A stretch of 64,000 nt of DNA from the NCBI RefSeq assembly GCF_004339025.1, contig NZ_SMFT01000005.1, forward strand, positions 62,001 through 126,000, in the 5' to 3' direction. Of the stretch, positions 26,768-36,245 are shown piece after piece. Numbering within the stretch: position 1 is the first letter of the stretch; every line of letters starts with the position of its first letter. The notes under the pieces were generated by a model that was not told the origin of the DNA, made no database searches, and saw only the letters and a list, made by a program, of their open reading frames with translations. The position numbers and the translations under genes are program-made. Origin of the DNA: Volucribacter psittacicida. GTDB taxonomy: Bacteria > Pseudomonadota > Gammaproteobacteria > Enterobacterales > Pasteurellaceae.

Positions 26768-28456
26768 TTATAAGCGAATACACACCAATGTGCCACCTTG
26801 ATGGGCTTGAGAAATCGATAATGTGGCGTTTAACTGGTTTGCACGTTCCTGCATAATATTAAGACCATAATGCCCTTCTGGTTCTTGTAAAGAGGCAATA
26901 CCTACACCATTGTCTCTTATCATAATTTCACGTTCGCCCTCCTCATTAGTATGGGCAATCACATAAATATCCGTACCTTGCGAATGTTTAATCGCATTTA
27001 AAATCGCCTCTCGCACAATTTGTAACGCATGGACTTGTTGCTGTGCATTAAAAGTTTGTGAAGGAAGCGAACAATCTAAATGAATGTTCATTGTGGTTTG
27101 GCTTTGTAATGAGGCGATAACCTGCTCTAATGCCAAGGTTAAATTTGCCTCTTGAATGGTTAAACGGAAAGTAGCGAGAAGCTCACGTAATTGTATATAC
27201 CCATCACGCAGGGCTTGTTCAAACTCAGCAATGATAGCCAAACGTTTTTCTTGAGCTTGAGCGGAATTGTCTTTTGTGTTGTGTTTTAATAGGGTTAATT
27301 GAATCTGTAAAAAAGATAAGACTTGTGCCAAAGAATCATGAAGTTCTCGAGCGATAATAGAACGTTCTTCCATCAGTAATAGTTGTTGTTGCTGACGTTG
27401 CGTTTGGCTAAAGTACAACGAACGAGCCAACATTTGCACCACATTTTCTATCGTCCGCTTATCAGGACAAGGAAATCCTGCCTGCCAGCGTAATTCACCT
27501 AAACATTCGCCCTCCACCATAATATGTTCACATTGCCAAGGATAATCCGTTACCGGCTCGCCTAGCCGACAAGTTAATTGTGGCTGTTGATAAATTTCAA
27601 TATCAAGATAACGCAAATGTTCATTGGCATAAACTTGTGATAATACTTGTTTTAGCAAACTTTGATTTAACTCGTGGCGACTTAATTGCTGTGAACAATA
27701 ATATAATGTGGATAAAGTGCGGTTAATTTGGCTTAATTTTTTGGTTTTTTCATCAACCTGCTGCTCAAGAGAATAATAAAGTTTGTGCAAATCATTTGCC
27801 ATTTTGGTAAATACACGAGCCAACATACCTAATTCATCTTCTTTTTCGGTATTTAATTTCACATGATTAAATATCCCCATTTGCACCTGTCCGCTGGCTT
27901 TGGCAAGCTGATGTAACGGAATGACCACTTGTTTACGGGTATAAAAAATAACATAGGAAACCATTGCCACAATCAATAACATAGAAACACAAATAATCAC
28001 TACCACAATAATTAATTTCTTTTCCGCATATTGTTGCAAGGTATAAACAAACTGATCCACTTGATCCACATAATCGGCAATATTGGCACGATAAGCCTGT
28101 TGATTATTTGTGCGTACATAATGCTCCATCACTTGCCAACGCTGGATTAAATTACGATACGCTTGTTTAACATTCTCTGACACCAAAAAATGATTATTCA
28201 GATCCACTAAGGCTTGTGAATGTAGGCTTACTCGGTAACGGCGTAAGTCCTGCTCAACCTGAGAGGGATAATATTGCATAGTATAAATTAAACGATAACT
28301 TTGCATACGCAAAGATCCTGACACATTAATCAATTCTGCATCAGATTTATTACTTGCCATAATGGCTAAACTTAATGAAGTAATAATGCTAGCAAAGACA
28401 ATAATAATGAAGAGATAATTTGCAATACGTGTTGAAACAGAATGTTTAATTTTCAC
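26768..28456 (-). CDS. narQ: Nitrate/nitrite sensor histidine kinase NarQ
   Basis: The 562-residue protein has two membrane helices (about residues 11-33 and 148-171) around a periplasmic sensor domain, with the nitrate-binding P-box-like VSGSLRMQSYRL near residue 45. A HAMP segment, a cysteine-containing linker and a HisKA_3 domain with His373 (ARELHDSLAQVL) follow, then an ATPase domain (NAIKHSQGT, DNGVGI). It phosphorylates NarP, encoded here at 53.9-54.5 kb. It overlaps no neighbour and ends close to the fabR end (convergent). Confidence 0.94.
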   Translation of the reverse strand: MKIKHSVSTRIANYLFIIIVFASIITSLSLAIMASNKSDAELINVSGSLRMQSYRLIYTMQYYPSQVEQDLRRYRVSLHSQALVDLNNHFLVSENVKQAYRNLIQRWQVMEHYVRTNNQQAYRANIADYVDQVDQFVYTLQQYAEKKLIIVVVIICVSMLLIVAMVSYVIFYTRKQVVIPLHQLAKASGQVQMGIFNHVKLNTEKEDELGMLARVFTKMANDLHKLYYSLEQQVDEKTKKLSQINRTLSTLYYCSQQLSRHELNQSLLKQVLSQVYANEHLRYLDIEIYQQPQLTCRLGEPVTDYPWQCEHIMVEGECLGELRWQAGFPCPDKRTIENVVQMLARSLYFSQTQRQQQQLLLMEERSIIARELHDSLAQVLSFLQIQLTLLKHNTKDNSAQAQEKRLAIIAEFEQALRDGYIQLRELLATFRLTIQEANLTLALEQVIASLQSQTTMNIHLDCSLPSQTFNAQQQVHALQIVREAILNAIKHSQGTDIYVIAHTNEEGEREIMIRDNGVGIASLQEPEGHYGLNIMQERANQLNATLSISQAHQGGTLVCIRL

Positions 28457-28518
28457 AATAAATTTCCGTTAAACCAAAAGAAAACTTGATTATGCTACCA
28501 TAACTTGACTTTAAGGTT

Positions 28519-28552
28519 TATAGTCGTCCCACTTTAAAATGAAACGACTATA
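28519..28552. repeat. Dispersed palindrome, copy next to narQ/rpoH
   Basis: TATAGTCGT (28519-28527) is repeated inverted as ACGACTATA (28544-28552); the right half continues inward as TGAAACGACTATA. The same ends occur at 37704-37737 and 53784-53856. It lies in the gap between the rpoH end and the narQ start on the minus strand. Confidence 0.75.
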
Positions 28553-28599
28553 CATTGAAATGGCTATATAGTGGAACGGCGATACAATCAAAATAAAAA

Positions 28600-28626
28600 A
28601 ACCTATATGTGATTAACATATAGGTT
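28600..28626 (-). terminator. rpoH terminator
   Basis: AACCTATATGT and ACATATAGGTT form a perfect 11-bp stem with a 5-base loop. On the minus strand it is followed by TTTTTATTTTG. It lies 23 bases after the rpoH stop. Confidence 0.85.
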
Positions 28627-28648
28627 TCTCGCTAAAAGAAAAAATTTC

Positions 28649-29497
28649 TTAAAAACTGACCGCACTTTTTAATTTTTTCAAGGCATTACTTTCAAGCTGA
28701 CGAATCCGCTCCGCAGAAACATGATATTTCGCCGCTAAATCATGTAAGGTTGCTTTGTTTTCATCTAACCAGCGTGCCTTAATAATATCCTGACTACGAG
28801 CATCTAAGGTTGATAATGCTGTCGTAAGCTCTTCGGTCGCTTGGCTCTCATAATTCTCATTTTCTAATTCAGCCGCAAAATTTGAATGTTTATCTTCCAA
28901 ATATAATGAAGGAGAATAAACGTCCTCATCATTCTCTTCATTAGGTAAGTCAAACGCCAAATCCGATCCCGTCATACGAGATTCCATTTCCACCACATCT
29001 TTGGCACTCACACCAAGCTCATCCGCAATTAGATTAACTTCTTTATCACTAAACCAGCCTAAACGCTGTTTGGTTTTTCTTAAATTAAAAAAGAGTTTAC
29101 GTTGTGCTTTGGTCGTGGCAACTTTCACAATACGCCAATTACGCAACACATATTCGTGGATTTCCGCTTTAATCCAATGTACCGCAAAAGACACTAAACG
29201 CACCCCGACTTCAGGGTTAAAACGTTTAACGGCTTTCATTAAACCAATATTTCCTTCTTGAATTAAATCCGCTTGTGGCAAGCCATAACCCGAATAACCA
29301 CGCGCCACATGAATAACGAAACGCAGATGAGAAAGAATGAGCTTTTTCGCCGCTTCTACATCTTCGTGATAGTACAAACGTTCAGTCAAGCTCTTCTCTT
29401 CCTCTGCACTCAGCATCGGATATTCATTGGCAGCACGAATATAACCTTCAAGGCTACCTTGAGGAACAAGCATCATTGTTTGTGTTTCTTTATTCAT
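28649..29497 (-). CDS. rpoH: Heat-shock sigma factor RpoH (sigma-32)
   Basis: The 282-residue product is a sigma-70 family factor with region 2 ([36 protein letters not shown], split across about residues 57-92), the RpoH box-like [17 protein letters not shown] near residue 125, and region 4 helix-turn-helix ([19 protein letters not shown]) near the C-terminus. It directs transcription of chaperone and protease genes. The final codons contain an uptake signal. Its own terminator follows. Confidence 0.96.
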   Translation of the reverse strand: MNKETQTMMLVPQGSLEGYIRAANEYPMLSAEEEKSLTERLYYHEDVEAAKKLILSHLRFVIHVARGYSGYGLPQADLIQEGNIGLMKAVKRFNPEVGVRLVSFAVHWIKAEIHEYVLRNWRIVKVATTKAQRKLFFNLRKTKQRLGWFSDKEVNLIADELGVSAKDVVEMESRMTGSDLAFDLPNEENDEDVYSPSLYLEDKHSNFAAELENENYESQATEELTTALSTLDARSQDIIKARWLDENKATLHDLAAKYHVSAERIRQLESNALKKLKSAVSF

Positions 29498-29530
29498 TAT
29501 TTTCCTTCTTAAATACTAATAAAAAAATTA

Positions 29531-29560
29531 CCTCGTTGTTATAACATAATTTTAACGAGG
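29531..29560 (-). terminator. Probable terminator upstream of rpoH
   Basis: CCTCGTT (29531-29537) and AACGAGG (29554-29560) form a 7-bp stem; on the minus strand TAATTTTTTTATT follows. It could end messages from the small gene and murB that lie upstream on the same strand. Confidence 0.55.
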
Positions 29561-29647
29561 GTCAAAGTAGGAAATGAACCTCTTCTCTTTTCCATACGTT
29601 ACTTAGACGCAATAACAAGAAGAAAGTTCCCGTTATACCCTGTCATC

Positions 29648-29965
29648 TTACTTCTCATCAGGCACTAACTGATAACAAATATCTTCGTCAATCACACGAA
29701 ATAATAAATCAATATTCGGATGTTTACCGAGATGTTCTCTGGCATCTGTGGTATGTTCCGCAAAAAGCTCTAAGCCTTTTTGTGCCGAAATAGGGTCAAG
29801 TTTACCATTAAATTCTTGTGCTAACGCATTATAGACTTTTAATGAACCGAGCTTGCCTTCTAAAGCTGGGATATATTGTACAACAGTATCGCCAGATAAG
29901 ACGCTCAATCCCGATAAATGTTCAATGCTTGGTAAGGTGTCAAGAATTTGTTTAAAGTCTTTCAT
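29648..29965 (-). CDS. Small conserved protein, DUF2322-like
   Basis: The 105-residue product begins MKDFKQILDTLPSIEHLSGL. No signal peptide, membrane segment or catalytic motif is evident; it is acidic and probably a small alpha/beta cytoplasmic protein. I recall similar proteins under DUF2322, but this is from memory. A good ribosome site (AGGAGAAAT) lies before the ATG. It sits between murB and rpoH on the same strand. No function can be inferred. Confidence 0.6.
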   Translation of the reverse strand: MKDFKQILDTLPSIEHLSGLSVLSGDTVVQYIPALEGKLGSLKVYNALAQEFNGKLDPISAQKGLELFAEHTTDAREHLGKHPNIDLLFRVIDEDICYQLVPDEK

Positions 29966-29983
29966 TATTTCTCCTATTATAGA

Positions 29984-31012
29984 TTAACTTATCAACTCTA
30001 GCGCATCGATTTCCCCTGTTTCACCAATGAAACGGACTTCAGGTTGTAACCAAATGCCAAATTGTTTGCCCACTTGTTGGTGGACATAACGGGCTAATTC
30101 TACCACATCTTGGCTGCTTGCGTTATCTTGGTTAATCAAGACTAATGCTTGTTGTTGATGTACCGCAGCACCGCCTAAACGGAAACCTTTTAACTGACAT
30201 TGGTCAATAAGCCAGCCTGCGGCTAATTTAACTTGCTCATTGCCTTGAGGAAAATAAGGCATACTAGGGTATTGTTGTTTTAGGGTATCAGCAAGGCTTT
30301 TTGCCACCGTAGGGTTTTTAAAAAAGCTCCCTGCGTTACCAAATTGCGTAGGATCTGGCAATTTCGTTTGGCGAATATAACAAACTTGTTGAAAAATCTG
30401 TTGTGCTGTGACGGAATTTGATGCGAGTTGTGCTAAAGGCCCGTAATCCAATACGGGTTGCCATTGTTTAGCTAATTTTAATCCAACGGCACAAATAAAA
30501 TAGCCCTGTGCATATTGATGTTTAAAAATGCTCTCACGATAACCAAACTGGCAATCTTTCGCCGTTAAGCGGATAACCTCATTATGGTTTAAATCTAATA
30601 CATCAACATAATCACAAAATCGCTCAAACTCAACCCCATAGGCCCCAATATTTTGAATCGGAGCAGTGCCTGCACAACCCGGAATTAAGGCGAGGTTTTC
30701 AAGTCCTGCAATACCTTGTTGTAAACTCCATTGGACTAATTGATGCCAGTTCTCCCCTGCTTGTATATGTAAGTAATGAAAATTGGGATCTTGTCTATGC
30801 GCAATGCCTTTTAATTGATTGATGATTACTGTACCTGCAAAATCTTGCGTGAATAAAACATTGCTCCCTTGCCCTAAAAATAACAGAGGCTGATGTGCCG
30901 CTTGTGCTTGTTGCCAAAGGTGATTTAATTCAGAAAGTGCGGTCAGTTTTACCAAATTTTTTGCTTTTACTGGCAAACCAAAGGTATGCCAAGGTTGTAA
31001 ACTTACCATCAT
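29984..31012 (-). CDS. murB: UDP-N-acetylenolpyruvoylglucosamine reductase MurB
   Basis: The start is placed at ATG 31012, overlapping the ftsX stop (ATGA), which gives 342 residues, the length of E. coli MurB; a second ATG follows directly at 31009. FAD-binding motifs [11 protein letters not shown] and [20 protein letters not shown] are clear, as is [10 protein letters not shown] with the catalytic Ser, and [12 protein letters not shown] with the catalytic Glu near the end. It completes UDP-MurNAc synthesis for peptidoglycan. A longer upstream reading frame is open but lacks a plausible start. Confidence 0.95.
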   Translation of the reverse strand: MMVSLQPWHTFGLPVKAKNLVKLTALSELNHLWQQAQAAHQPLLFLGQGSNVLFTQDFAGTVIINQLKGIAHRQDPNFHYLHIQAGENWHQLVQWSLQQGIAGLENLALIPGCAGTAPIQNIGAYGVEFERFCDYVDVLDLNHNEVIRLTAKDCQFGYRESIFKHQYAQGYFICAVGLKLAKQWQPVLDYGPLAQLASNSVTAQQIFQQVCYIRQTKLPDPTQFGNAGSFFKNPTVAKSLADTLKQQYPSMPYFPQGNEQVKLAAGWLIDQCQLKGFRLGGAAVHQQQALVLINQDNASSQDVVELARYVHQQVGKQFGIWLQPEVRFIGETGEIDALELIS

Positions 31013-31935
31013 TGTACCTCTTGATTTAAATAACGGCTGGCGGATAACCAAGCAGACACATAACCAATGACCGCACAAATCATTAATAAAAATAAGGTTT
31101 CACTAAAATTTAAGCCGTTTAATTCAAATTGTACGGCGAAAATATCCGCCACATATTGCACCGCACTGGTAAAATAGCCAATTAATAAACTGCTTAATAA
31201 GCAAGCAAAAATGCCGCCGCTTAATCCATAAATGATCCCAGTGCATAAAAAAGGACGTAAAATAAATTGTTCTGTTGCCCCTAATAATTTAGACACTTCA
31301 ATACTGGCAAGGCTACTATACACATCGGTACGAATACTATTACCAATCACTAAACATACTGCAACGGCCATTAATACCGCACAAAAAATCGCTACGTGAG
31401 CAATTAACCAAGTTAATGCGGTTAATTTTTCTAACCAATCACTATCCAAACGCACTTCATCAACCCCTTTGATTTTCATCAAGTTATTGCGTAAGGCGTT
31501 GCGTTTATTCGGTTCATTATAATCCGCAAGCGGTTGAATCATTACCACCGCAGGTAAGGGATTATCATCTAAAATATCCAATTCCTCGCCAAATCCTGAC
31601 CAGCTTCTAAATTGGTTAAGGCTTTCTTGACGTGAAATATATTGCAATGATTCCACCCCTGTTTCTGCACGGATTTTTTCCACCACGTGATTCGCATCTT
31701 GTTCTGACAGATTTTTATGCAAATAAACTGTTAATTGACTTTCAGGGGAAAATTGCGTGGCAGCTAAATGGGTATTTTTCCAGAGTAGATAACTCACTGT
31801 TGGAATGGTTAAAGATACGGTAATCACAAGAATGGTAAAGAATGTACCAAATTTCTTTTTCATCATATCCGCCCATACGGCACGAATAACATAATCCATT
31901 TGTAACCAGAAGGGGGCATTAATACGGCGACTCAT
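31009..31935 (-). CDS. ftsX: Cell-division ABC transporter permease FtsX
   Basis: A 308-residue membrane protein with one N-terminal helix (about 33-53), a periplasmic loop containing [20 protein letters not shown], and three further helices (about 180-205, 228-255, 275-300). It partners FtsE to activate septal peptidoglycan hydrolases through EnvC. It begins nine bases after ftsE, and its stop overlaps the murB start. Gene order ftsY-ftsE-ftsX is the usual one. Confidence 0.94.
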   Translation of the reverse strand: MSRRINAPFWLQMDYVIRAVWADMMKKKFGTFFTILVITVSLTIPTVSYLLWKNTHLAATQFSPESQLTVYLHKNLSEQDANHVVEKIRAETGVESLQYISRQESLNQFRSWSGFGEELDILDDNPLPAVVMIQPLADYNEPNKRNALRNNLMKIKGVDEVRLDSDWLEKLTALTWLIAHVAIFCAVLMAVAVCLVIGNSIRTDVYSSLASIEVSKLLGATEQFILRPFLCTGIIYGLSGGIFACLLSSLLIGYFTSAVQYVADIFAVQFELNGLNFSETLFLLMICAVIGYVSAWLSASRYLNQEVQ

Positions 31936-31944
31936 AACAACTTC

Positions 31945-32595
31945 CTAGCGTAAATGCCCTTGCTCAAGGACTAAACAAGGTTTGGGTTTTTGTTGAATAA
32001 TATTGAGATCGTGGGTAGCAATTAATACTGTTACCCCTGCACGATTAAACTCTTCAAACAAGGAAAAAATCTCTAATGATAAGGTTTCATCTAAATTTCC
32101 TGTTGGTTCATCCGCTAGCAATAATTGCGGACGGTTCACAATGGCGCGAGCAATATCCACACGTTGCTGTTCACCACCAGATAAATAAAGCGGTAAATGA
32201 TGAGCACGATTTAATAAACCAACACGATCAAGGGCAGCACTCGCTCGCCGCTTGATTTCATTGGGGTGCATACCGTTAATAATCAACGGTAATGACACAT
32301 TATCCAACACCGAACGATCGGATAACAAACGATAATCTTGATGCACCATACCAATTTGACGGCGTAAAAAAGGGATTTCGTGTTTAGATAAACGCGTAAT
32401 ATCATGGCCATTAAACCAAATTTTACCGCCATTTGCCCGTTCAATTCCCATAATGAGTTTTAACAAGGTACTTTTACCTGCCCCAGAATGCCCAATTAAA
32501 TAAGTCATACTTCCCACAGGTAAATGGAAATTTAGTCCCTGTAAGGCGGGTTTACCACCACGATAAGCCTTACTCACATTCGCAAATCGAATCAT
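31945..32595 (-). CDS. ftsE: Cell-division ATP-binding protein FtsE
   Basis: The 216-residue ATPase has Walker A GHSGAGKST (about residues 35-43), the ABC signature LSGGEQQR (about 138-145), Walker B LLLADEPTGNLD and the H-loop ATHD. It energises FtsX. It follows ftsY by three bases. Confidence 0.96.
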   Translation of the reverse strand: MIRFANVSKAYRGGKPALQGLNFHLPVGSMTYLIGHSGAGKSTLLKLIMGIERANGGKIWFNGHDITRLSKHEIPFLRRQIGMVHQDYRLLSDRSVLDNVSLPLIINGMHPNEIKRRASAALDRVGLLNRAHHLPLYLSGGEQQRVDIARAIVNRPQLLLADEPTGNLDETLSLEIFSLFEEFNRAGVTVLIATHDLNIIQQKPKPCLVLEQGHLR

Positions 32596-32598
32596 TTT

Positions 32599-33987
32599 CT
32601 AATCTTCTTCTTGGGTAAATAATGCGTCAATAAATTGTTCAGCTTGGAATGGGCGTAAATCCTCAATTTTCTCGCCCACGCCAATATAACGAATAGGTAA
32701 CTTAAACTGATCCGCAATGGCAAAAATCACACCACCTTTGGCAGTACCGTCCAACTTGGTTAAACTAATGCCTGTCAGCCCTACCGCTTCGTGGAAGAGT
32801 TTAGCTTGTGAAATGGCATTTTGCCCTGTTCCCGCATCGAGGGTTAGCATAATTTCATGTGGAGCAGTGTCATCATATTTTTTCATCACTCGCACAATTT
32901 TTTTCAATTCGTCCATCAAATTGTTTTTATTTTGCAAACGCCCTGCGGTATCGGCGATCAAAATATCAATATTGCGTGCCGCGGCGGATTGCATCGCATC
33001 ATAAATAACCGAAGCGGAGTCCGCACCAGTACTTTGTGCCACCACAGGAATATGATTACGCTCTCCCCAAACCTGTAATTGCTCCACCGCCGCCGCTCGG
33101 AAAGTATCGCCTGCTGCCAACATCACTGATTTGCCTTGTTGCTGGAATTGACGAGCTAACTTACCAATAGTCGTGGTTTTACCAACACCATTGACCCCAA
33201 CCATTAAAATCACATAAGGTTTTTTATGTTCATCAATACACAATGGTTGCTCAACAGGTTTAAGAATATCCGCCATTTCCTGTTTTAATTGTTGATATAA
33301 CAACTCCGCATCTTGTAATTGCTGACGGCTGGCGTGTGCCGTTAAATTATTGATAATTTTCGTGGTAGTTGGCATACCAATATCAGCGATTAATAGCTGT
33401 TCTTCCAGCTCCTCAAATAACTCATCATCAATTTTTTTACCCCGAAATAAACGGCGAAAACCAACACCAATATTTTGCTTGGTTTTTAATAATCCCTTGA
33501 CTAAACGGCTAAAAAAACCGCCCTCGCTTGGTTTTTCTTGCGTTAGCGTGCTAATTTCTTGTTCTTGTTCTTGTTCTTGTTCTTGTTCTTGTTCTTGCAC
33601 ATCATCTGAGGATAATGTTACCGCTTGTTCAAGCAAAATATCCTGATTTTGCACCGCACTTTGTACGCTTTCCTCAGTTTGTTCTTCATTAATCTCAATG
33701 CTTTCGGGCATAACCTGTTCAACCTCCACAGGTTCTAATGCCGTACTGTTCTCTTCTAAAGGCAAATTCCCTTCTTCTTTAGCAAAATTCTCAACAATTT
33801 CATTCAATTCAGGGATAATTTCTTGCTCTTGCTCTTGCTCTTGCTCTTGCTCTTGCTCTTGCTCAACAAGTCTCTCTTCTTCTTGCTCCTGAGCAACCTG
33901 TTCTTTGTCTTGTTGTTCCTCAGTCTTTTGTTTTTTACCTAAACCAAACCAAGACCAAAAACCGCCTTTTTTCTTTTCATCTGCCAT
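32599..33987 (-). CDS. ftsY: Signal recognition particle receptor FtsY
   Basis: The start is ATG 33987 (MADEKKKG), giving 462 residues. The C-terminal NG GTPase domain (about 165-462) has G1 GVNGVGKTT, DTAGRLQ and TKLDGTAKGG. The N-terminal 150 residues form an acidic, Gln/Glu-rich A domain that includes two tracts of alternating Glu and Gln, each coded by a seven-unit hexanucleotide repeat. FtsY docks ribosome-SRP complexes at the membrane. Changes in repeat number would lengthen or shorten the A domain without breaking the frame. Confidence 0.96.
   Translation of the reverse strand: MADEKKKGGFWSWFGLGKKQKTEEQQDKEQVAQEQEEERLVEQEQEQEQEQEQEQEIIPELNEIVENFAKEEGNLPLEENSTALEPVEVEQVMPESIEINEEQTEESVQSAVQNQDILLEQAVTLSSDDVQEQEQEQEQEQEQEISTLTQEKPSEGGFFSRLVKGLLKTKQNIGVGFRRLFRGKKIDDELFEELEEQLLIADIGMPTTTKIINNLTAHASRQQLQDAELLYQQLKQEMADILKPVEQPLCIDEHKKPYVILMVGVNGVGKTTTIGKLARQFQQQGKSVMLAAGDTFRAAAVEQLQVWGERNHIPVVAQSTGADSASVIYDAMQSAAARNIDILIADTAGRLQNKNNLMDELKKIVRVMKKYDDTAPHEIMLTLDAGTGQNAISQAKLFHEAVGLTGISLTKLDGTAKGGVIFAIADQFKLPIRYIGVGEKIEDLRPFQAEQFIDALFTQEED
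33556..33597 (-). repeat. Hexanucleotide tract (TTCTTG)7 in ftsY
   Basis: Seven perfect TTCTTG units on the plus strand code alternating Glu-Gln (GAA/CAA codons) in the FtsY A domain near residues 131-145. The units are multiples of three, so copy-number change would keep the frame. Confidence 0.95.
33821..33864 (-). repeat. Hexanucleotide tract (TCTTGC)7 in ftsY
   Basis: Seven TCTTGC units plus TC on the plus strand code alternating Glu-Gln (GAG/CAA codons) near residues 42-56 of FtsY. The unit differs from the second tract at the wobble base of Glu, so the two arose or were homogenised separately. Confidence 0.95.
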
Positions 33988-34074
33988 ATACAATACACCT
34001 GTCTAAATAAAATTGATGGATTTTACCAAAATAGATAAAATGCCGTTAGTTTATCATTTATTTACCTATCAGCC

Positions 34075-34692
34075 ATGAAAAAAAATCAACAAAATAGCAA
34101 ATCAAGCACAAATAAAGGCGAAGTACGAATTATTGCAGGACAATGGCGAGGACGTAAACTCCCTGTTTTAATGGCGGAAGGATTACGCCCCACAGGCGAC
34201 CGAGTAAAAGAAACCCTGTTTAATTGGTTAATGCCTTATATTGTGGACAGTCGCTGTTTAGATTGCTTTGCAGGCAGCGGATCATTAGGCTTTGAAGCCT
34301 TATCACGCCAAGCAAAATCCGTTACCTTTATTGAATATGAAAAAAGCGTGGCTAAACAATTACAACAAAACCTACAACAATTAAAATGCACGCCTGAACA
34401 AGCCAAAGTTATTCAACAAAATAGCTTAGATTGGCTAAAACAATCGCAAAATCAACCGCACTTTGACCTTGTATTCCTCGATCCGCCTTTTCATCATAAT
34501 CTTGCTCAACAGGCGATTGATAGACTTCATCAATATCAATGGCTTGCCCCTAACGCCTTGATTTATGTAGAAACGGAAAAAGGCTTATCCTTGCAAGTCC
34601 CACCCCATTGGCAATTACATAAACAAAAAACAACAGGTATGGTAAGCTATCGGCTATATCAACTGACGGATCAAACGACGATAAATTACTAA
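34075..34692 (+). CDS. rsmD: 16S rRNA (guanine966-N2)-methyltransferase RsmD
   Basis: The 205-residue protein has the SAM site DCFAGSGSLGFEALSR (about residues 62-77) and the catalytic DPPF motif in LVFLDPPFHH. The N-terminal VRIIAGQWRGRKLPV and RPTGDRVKETLFNWL are RsmD hallmarks. It modifies G966 of 16S rRNA. It is divergent from ftsY, an arrangement common in gammaproteobacteria. An internal uptake signal lies near 34457. Confidence 0.95.
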   Translation: MKKNQQNSKSSTNKGEVRIIAGQWRGRKLPVLMAEGLRPTGDRVKETLFNWLMPYIVDSRCLDCFAGSGSLGFEALSRQAKSVTFIEYEKSVAKQLQQNLQQLKCTPEQAKVIQQNSLDWLKQSQNQPHFDLVFLDPPFHHNLAQQAIDRLHQYQWLAPNALIYVETEKGLSLQVPPHWQLHKQKTTGMVSYRLYQLTDQTTINY

Positions 34693-35192
34693 ACCTGATA
34701 TTTTCTTTTATCGCCAATATCAAAATGTAACGGCATCCGCCATTTTTGTATGCTTAATAACAACAAAAGGGCGGTAATTATCAGCGATAAAATAAGTTGA
34801 ATACTCTGCCAATGCCATTGCAAACTGAACCAGAATATTGCCAATAAAATAGGTTGAAAATTTAACCCCATAATTCGAAAACAAAAATGTTCTTTAAAAC
34901 ATAGTCCACCCAGGGTAAAAAACGCACCACCTAAGGCAATAGCAGGGAAACCAAAGGCATAACTTAATAAAGCCACCCAACTTGCCATTTGCAAAATAAA
35001 ACGGAATTTTTTCAAATAAATATGCAAACAAGAAGCACAACAGGTTGCCGCAACCAACATCGCCAACTCCGCTTGGGGATAATAAGGCAACAACGGCATC
35101 GCAAAGGTTGCGATCACAAACCCTAAACGATAAATTATCACACTGATATAATCCCAACTATCCATCGGCGATTGAATATGTGGATCTGCCAT
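34689..35192 (-). CDS. DUF2301-like integral membrane protein
   Basis: The 167-residue product starts MADPHIQSPMDSWDYISVIIYR and then has five or six membrane segments. The start motif and the hydrophobic pattern match what I recall of the DUF2301 family of bacterial inner-membrane proteins, whose function is unknown. The stop overlaps the convergent rsmD end by four bases. Many cysteines (ATCCASC) sit in the third segment. Confidence 0.65.
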   Translation of the reverse strand: MADPHIQSPMDSWDYISVIIYRLGFVIATFAMPLLPYYPQAELAMLVAATCCASCLHIYLKKFRFILQMASWVALLSYAFGFPAIALGGAFFTLGGLCFKEHFCFRIMGLNFQPILLAIFWFSLQWHWQSIQLILSLIITALLLLLSIQKWRMPLHFDIGDKRKYQV

Positions 35193-35244
35193 AAGTTTTC
35201 CTCAGAAATAAACGATGGGATTATCTTAAAAGAAAGGAAAAAGA

Positions 35245-35559
35245 ATGACAAAAGAAATTACGTTTTTTACTCGTTTCAAGCAAAATATTCTGAACGGTAG
35301 TAAAACCATCACTATTCGTGATATTAAAGAAAGCCATTATCAACCTAACACCATTGTAGATGTCTATACCTTAGAACAATATGAATGGTTTGCTAAAATT
35401 AAAATTTTATCTGTTACTCCTATTCAATTTGATCAAATTAATCAAACTCATGCTCAACAAGAAAATATGGACTTAATCAGCCTTAAACAGCTCATTCGAG
35501 AAATTTATCCCAATATAGAAACATTTTACGTCATTCATTACCAGTTAATAAAAACATAA
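35245..35559 (+). CDS. yqfB: N4-acetylcytidine amidohydrolase YqfB (ASCH domain)
   Basis: The 104-residue protein aligns end to end with E. coli YqfB. The ASCH-domain residues thought to form the active site are present: Lys20 and Thr23 in GSKTITIRD and Glu73 in HAQQENM. The E. coli enzyme hydrolyses N4-acetylcytidine to cytidine and acetate. AAAGGAAA stands before the ATG. It stands alone between two convergent/divergent neighbours and ends at a shared terminator. Confidence 0.9.
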   Translation: MTKEITFFTRFKQNILNGSKTITIRDIKESHYQPNTIVDVYTLEQYEWFAKIKILSVTPIQFDQINQTHAQQENMDLISLKQLIREIYPNIETFYVIHYQLIKT

Positions 35560-35560
35560 A

Positions 35561-35587
35561 AAATGCGGTCAAAATTGACCGCACTTT
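35561..35587. terminator. Bidirectional terminator from paired uptake signals (yqfB/gpt)
   Basis: TGCGGTCAA (35564-35572) and TTGACCGCA (35575-35583) pair exactly with a two-base loop and are flanked by A and T runs. It lies between the convergent ends of yqfB and gpt and can serve both. Confidence 0.8.
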
Positions 35588-35617
35588 ATCTTTTACAATT
35601 ATTAACACTATAACAAA

Positions 35618-36079
35618 TCACTTACGCGAAAGTGGTGGTACAAAAGAAATGCCCATATCCCAAGGTTGTTCAATCCAAGTATTTTGCGGGATACTGATAA
35701 TATAATCGTCTACCAATTCTGCCCCTGCGGGTTTGGCAAAAACCGTAACAAAACGGGCTTTAGGGTACATTTCGCGAATTGCTCGTGCTGTGTTGCCTGT
35801 ATCCACTAAATCATCAACAATCACAAATCCTTCGCCATCACCAATGTCTGCTTTATGTAATACTTTTAATTCACTTTGTTGATCATGATCGTAACTGGCA
35901 ATACAAACGGTTTCCACATAACGAATACCTAATTCTCGGGCAAGCACACCAGCGGAAAATAAACCGCCACGGCTAACAGCAACAATGCCTTTCCATTGCG
36001 AAGCAGGCAATAGCCCTTCAGCTAATTTACGGGCATGCATATGGAACATATCCCAAGTTACCACATATTTTTCACTCAT
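35618..36079 (-). CDS. gpt: Xanthine-guanine phosphoribosyltransferase Gpt
   Basis: I choose ATG 36079 ([11 protein letters not shown]), which has AAGG ten bases before it and gives 153 residues (E. coli 152); a GTG nine bases further upstream overlaps the ribosome site. The PRPP-binding motif is [11 protein letters not shown]. It salvages guanine and xanthine to nucleotides at the membrane face. [11 protein letters not shown]-like residues near the C-terminus match the family. Confidence 0.95.
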   Translation of the reverse strand: MSEKYVVTWDMFHMHARKLAEGLLPASQWKGIVAVSRGGLFSAGVLARELGIRYVETVCIASYDHDQQSELKVLHKADIGDGEGFVIVDDLVDTGNTARAIREMYPKARFVTVFAKPAGAELVDDYIISIPQNTWIEQPWDMGISFVPPLSRK

Positions 36080-36245
36080 AAGACACACCTTATTGTTAGT
36101 TTTAAATAAAATTGGGTAAGGATAACCTGAAATTGGATTTCATGCTATTATTTCTGTAAAATTTTTGCCAATTTGCAGTGATTATCCGCATTTTTAGCAA
36201 AATATCCCAAACAATAACCATGATCCAATCATCTTAGGAGAAATA

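Noticed and set aside
28561-28590. A second palindrome copy right after 28552 (GGCTATATAGTGGAACGGCGATAC).
   Set aside because: It shares only short pieces with the family ends and does not form a convincing stem.
33556-33892. Plus-strand Ser/Cys-repeat reading frames opposite ftsY.
   Set aside because: They are mirror images of the hexanucleotide tracts, with no ribosome site and no other coding signs.
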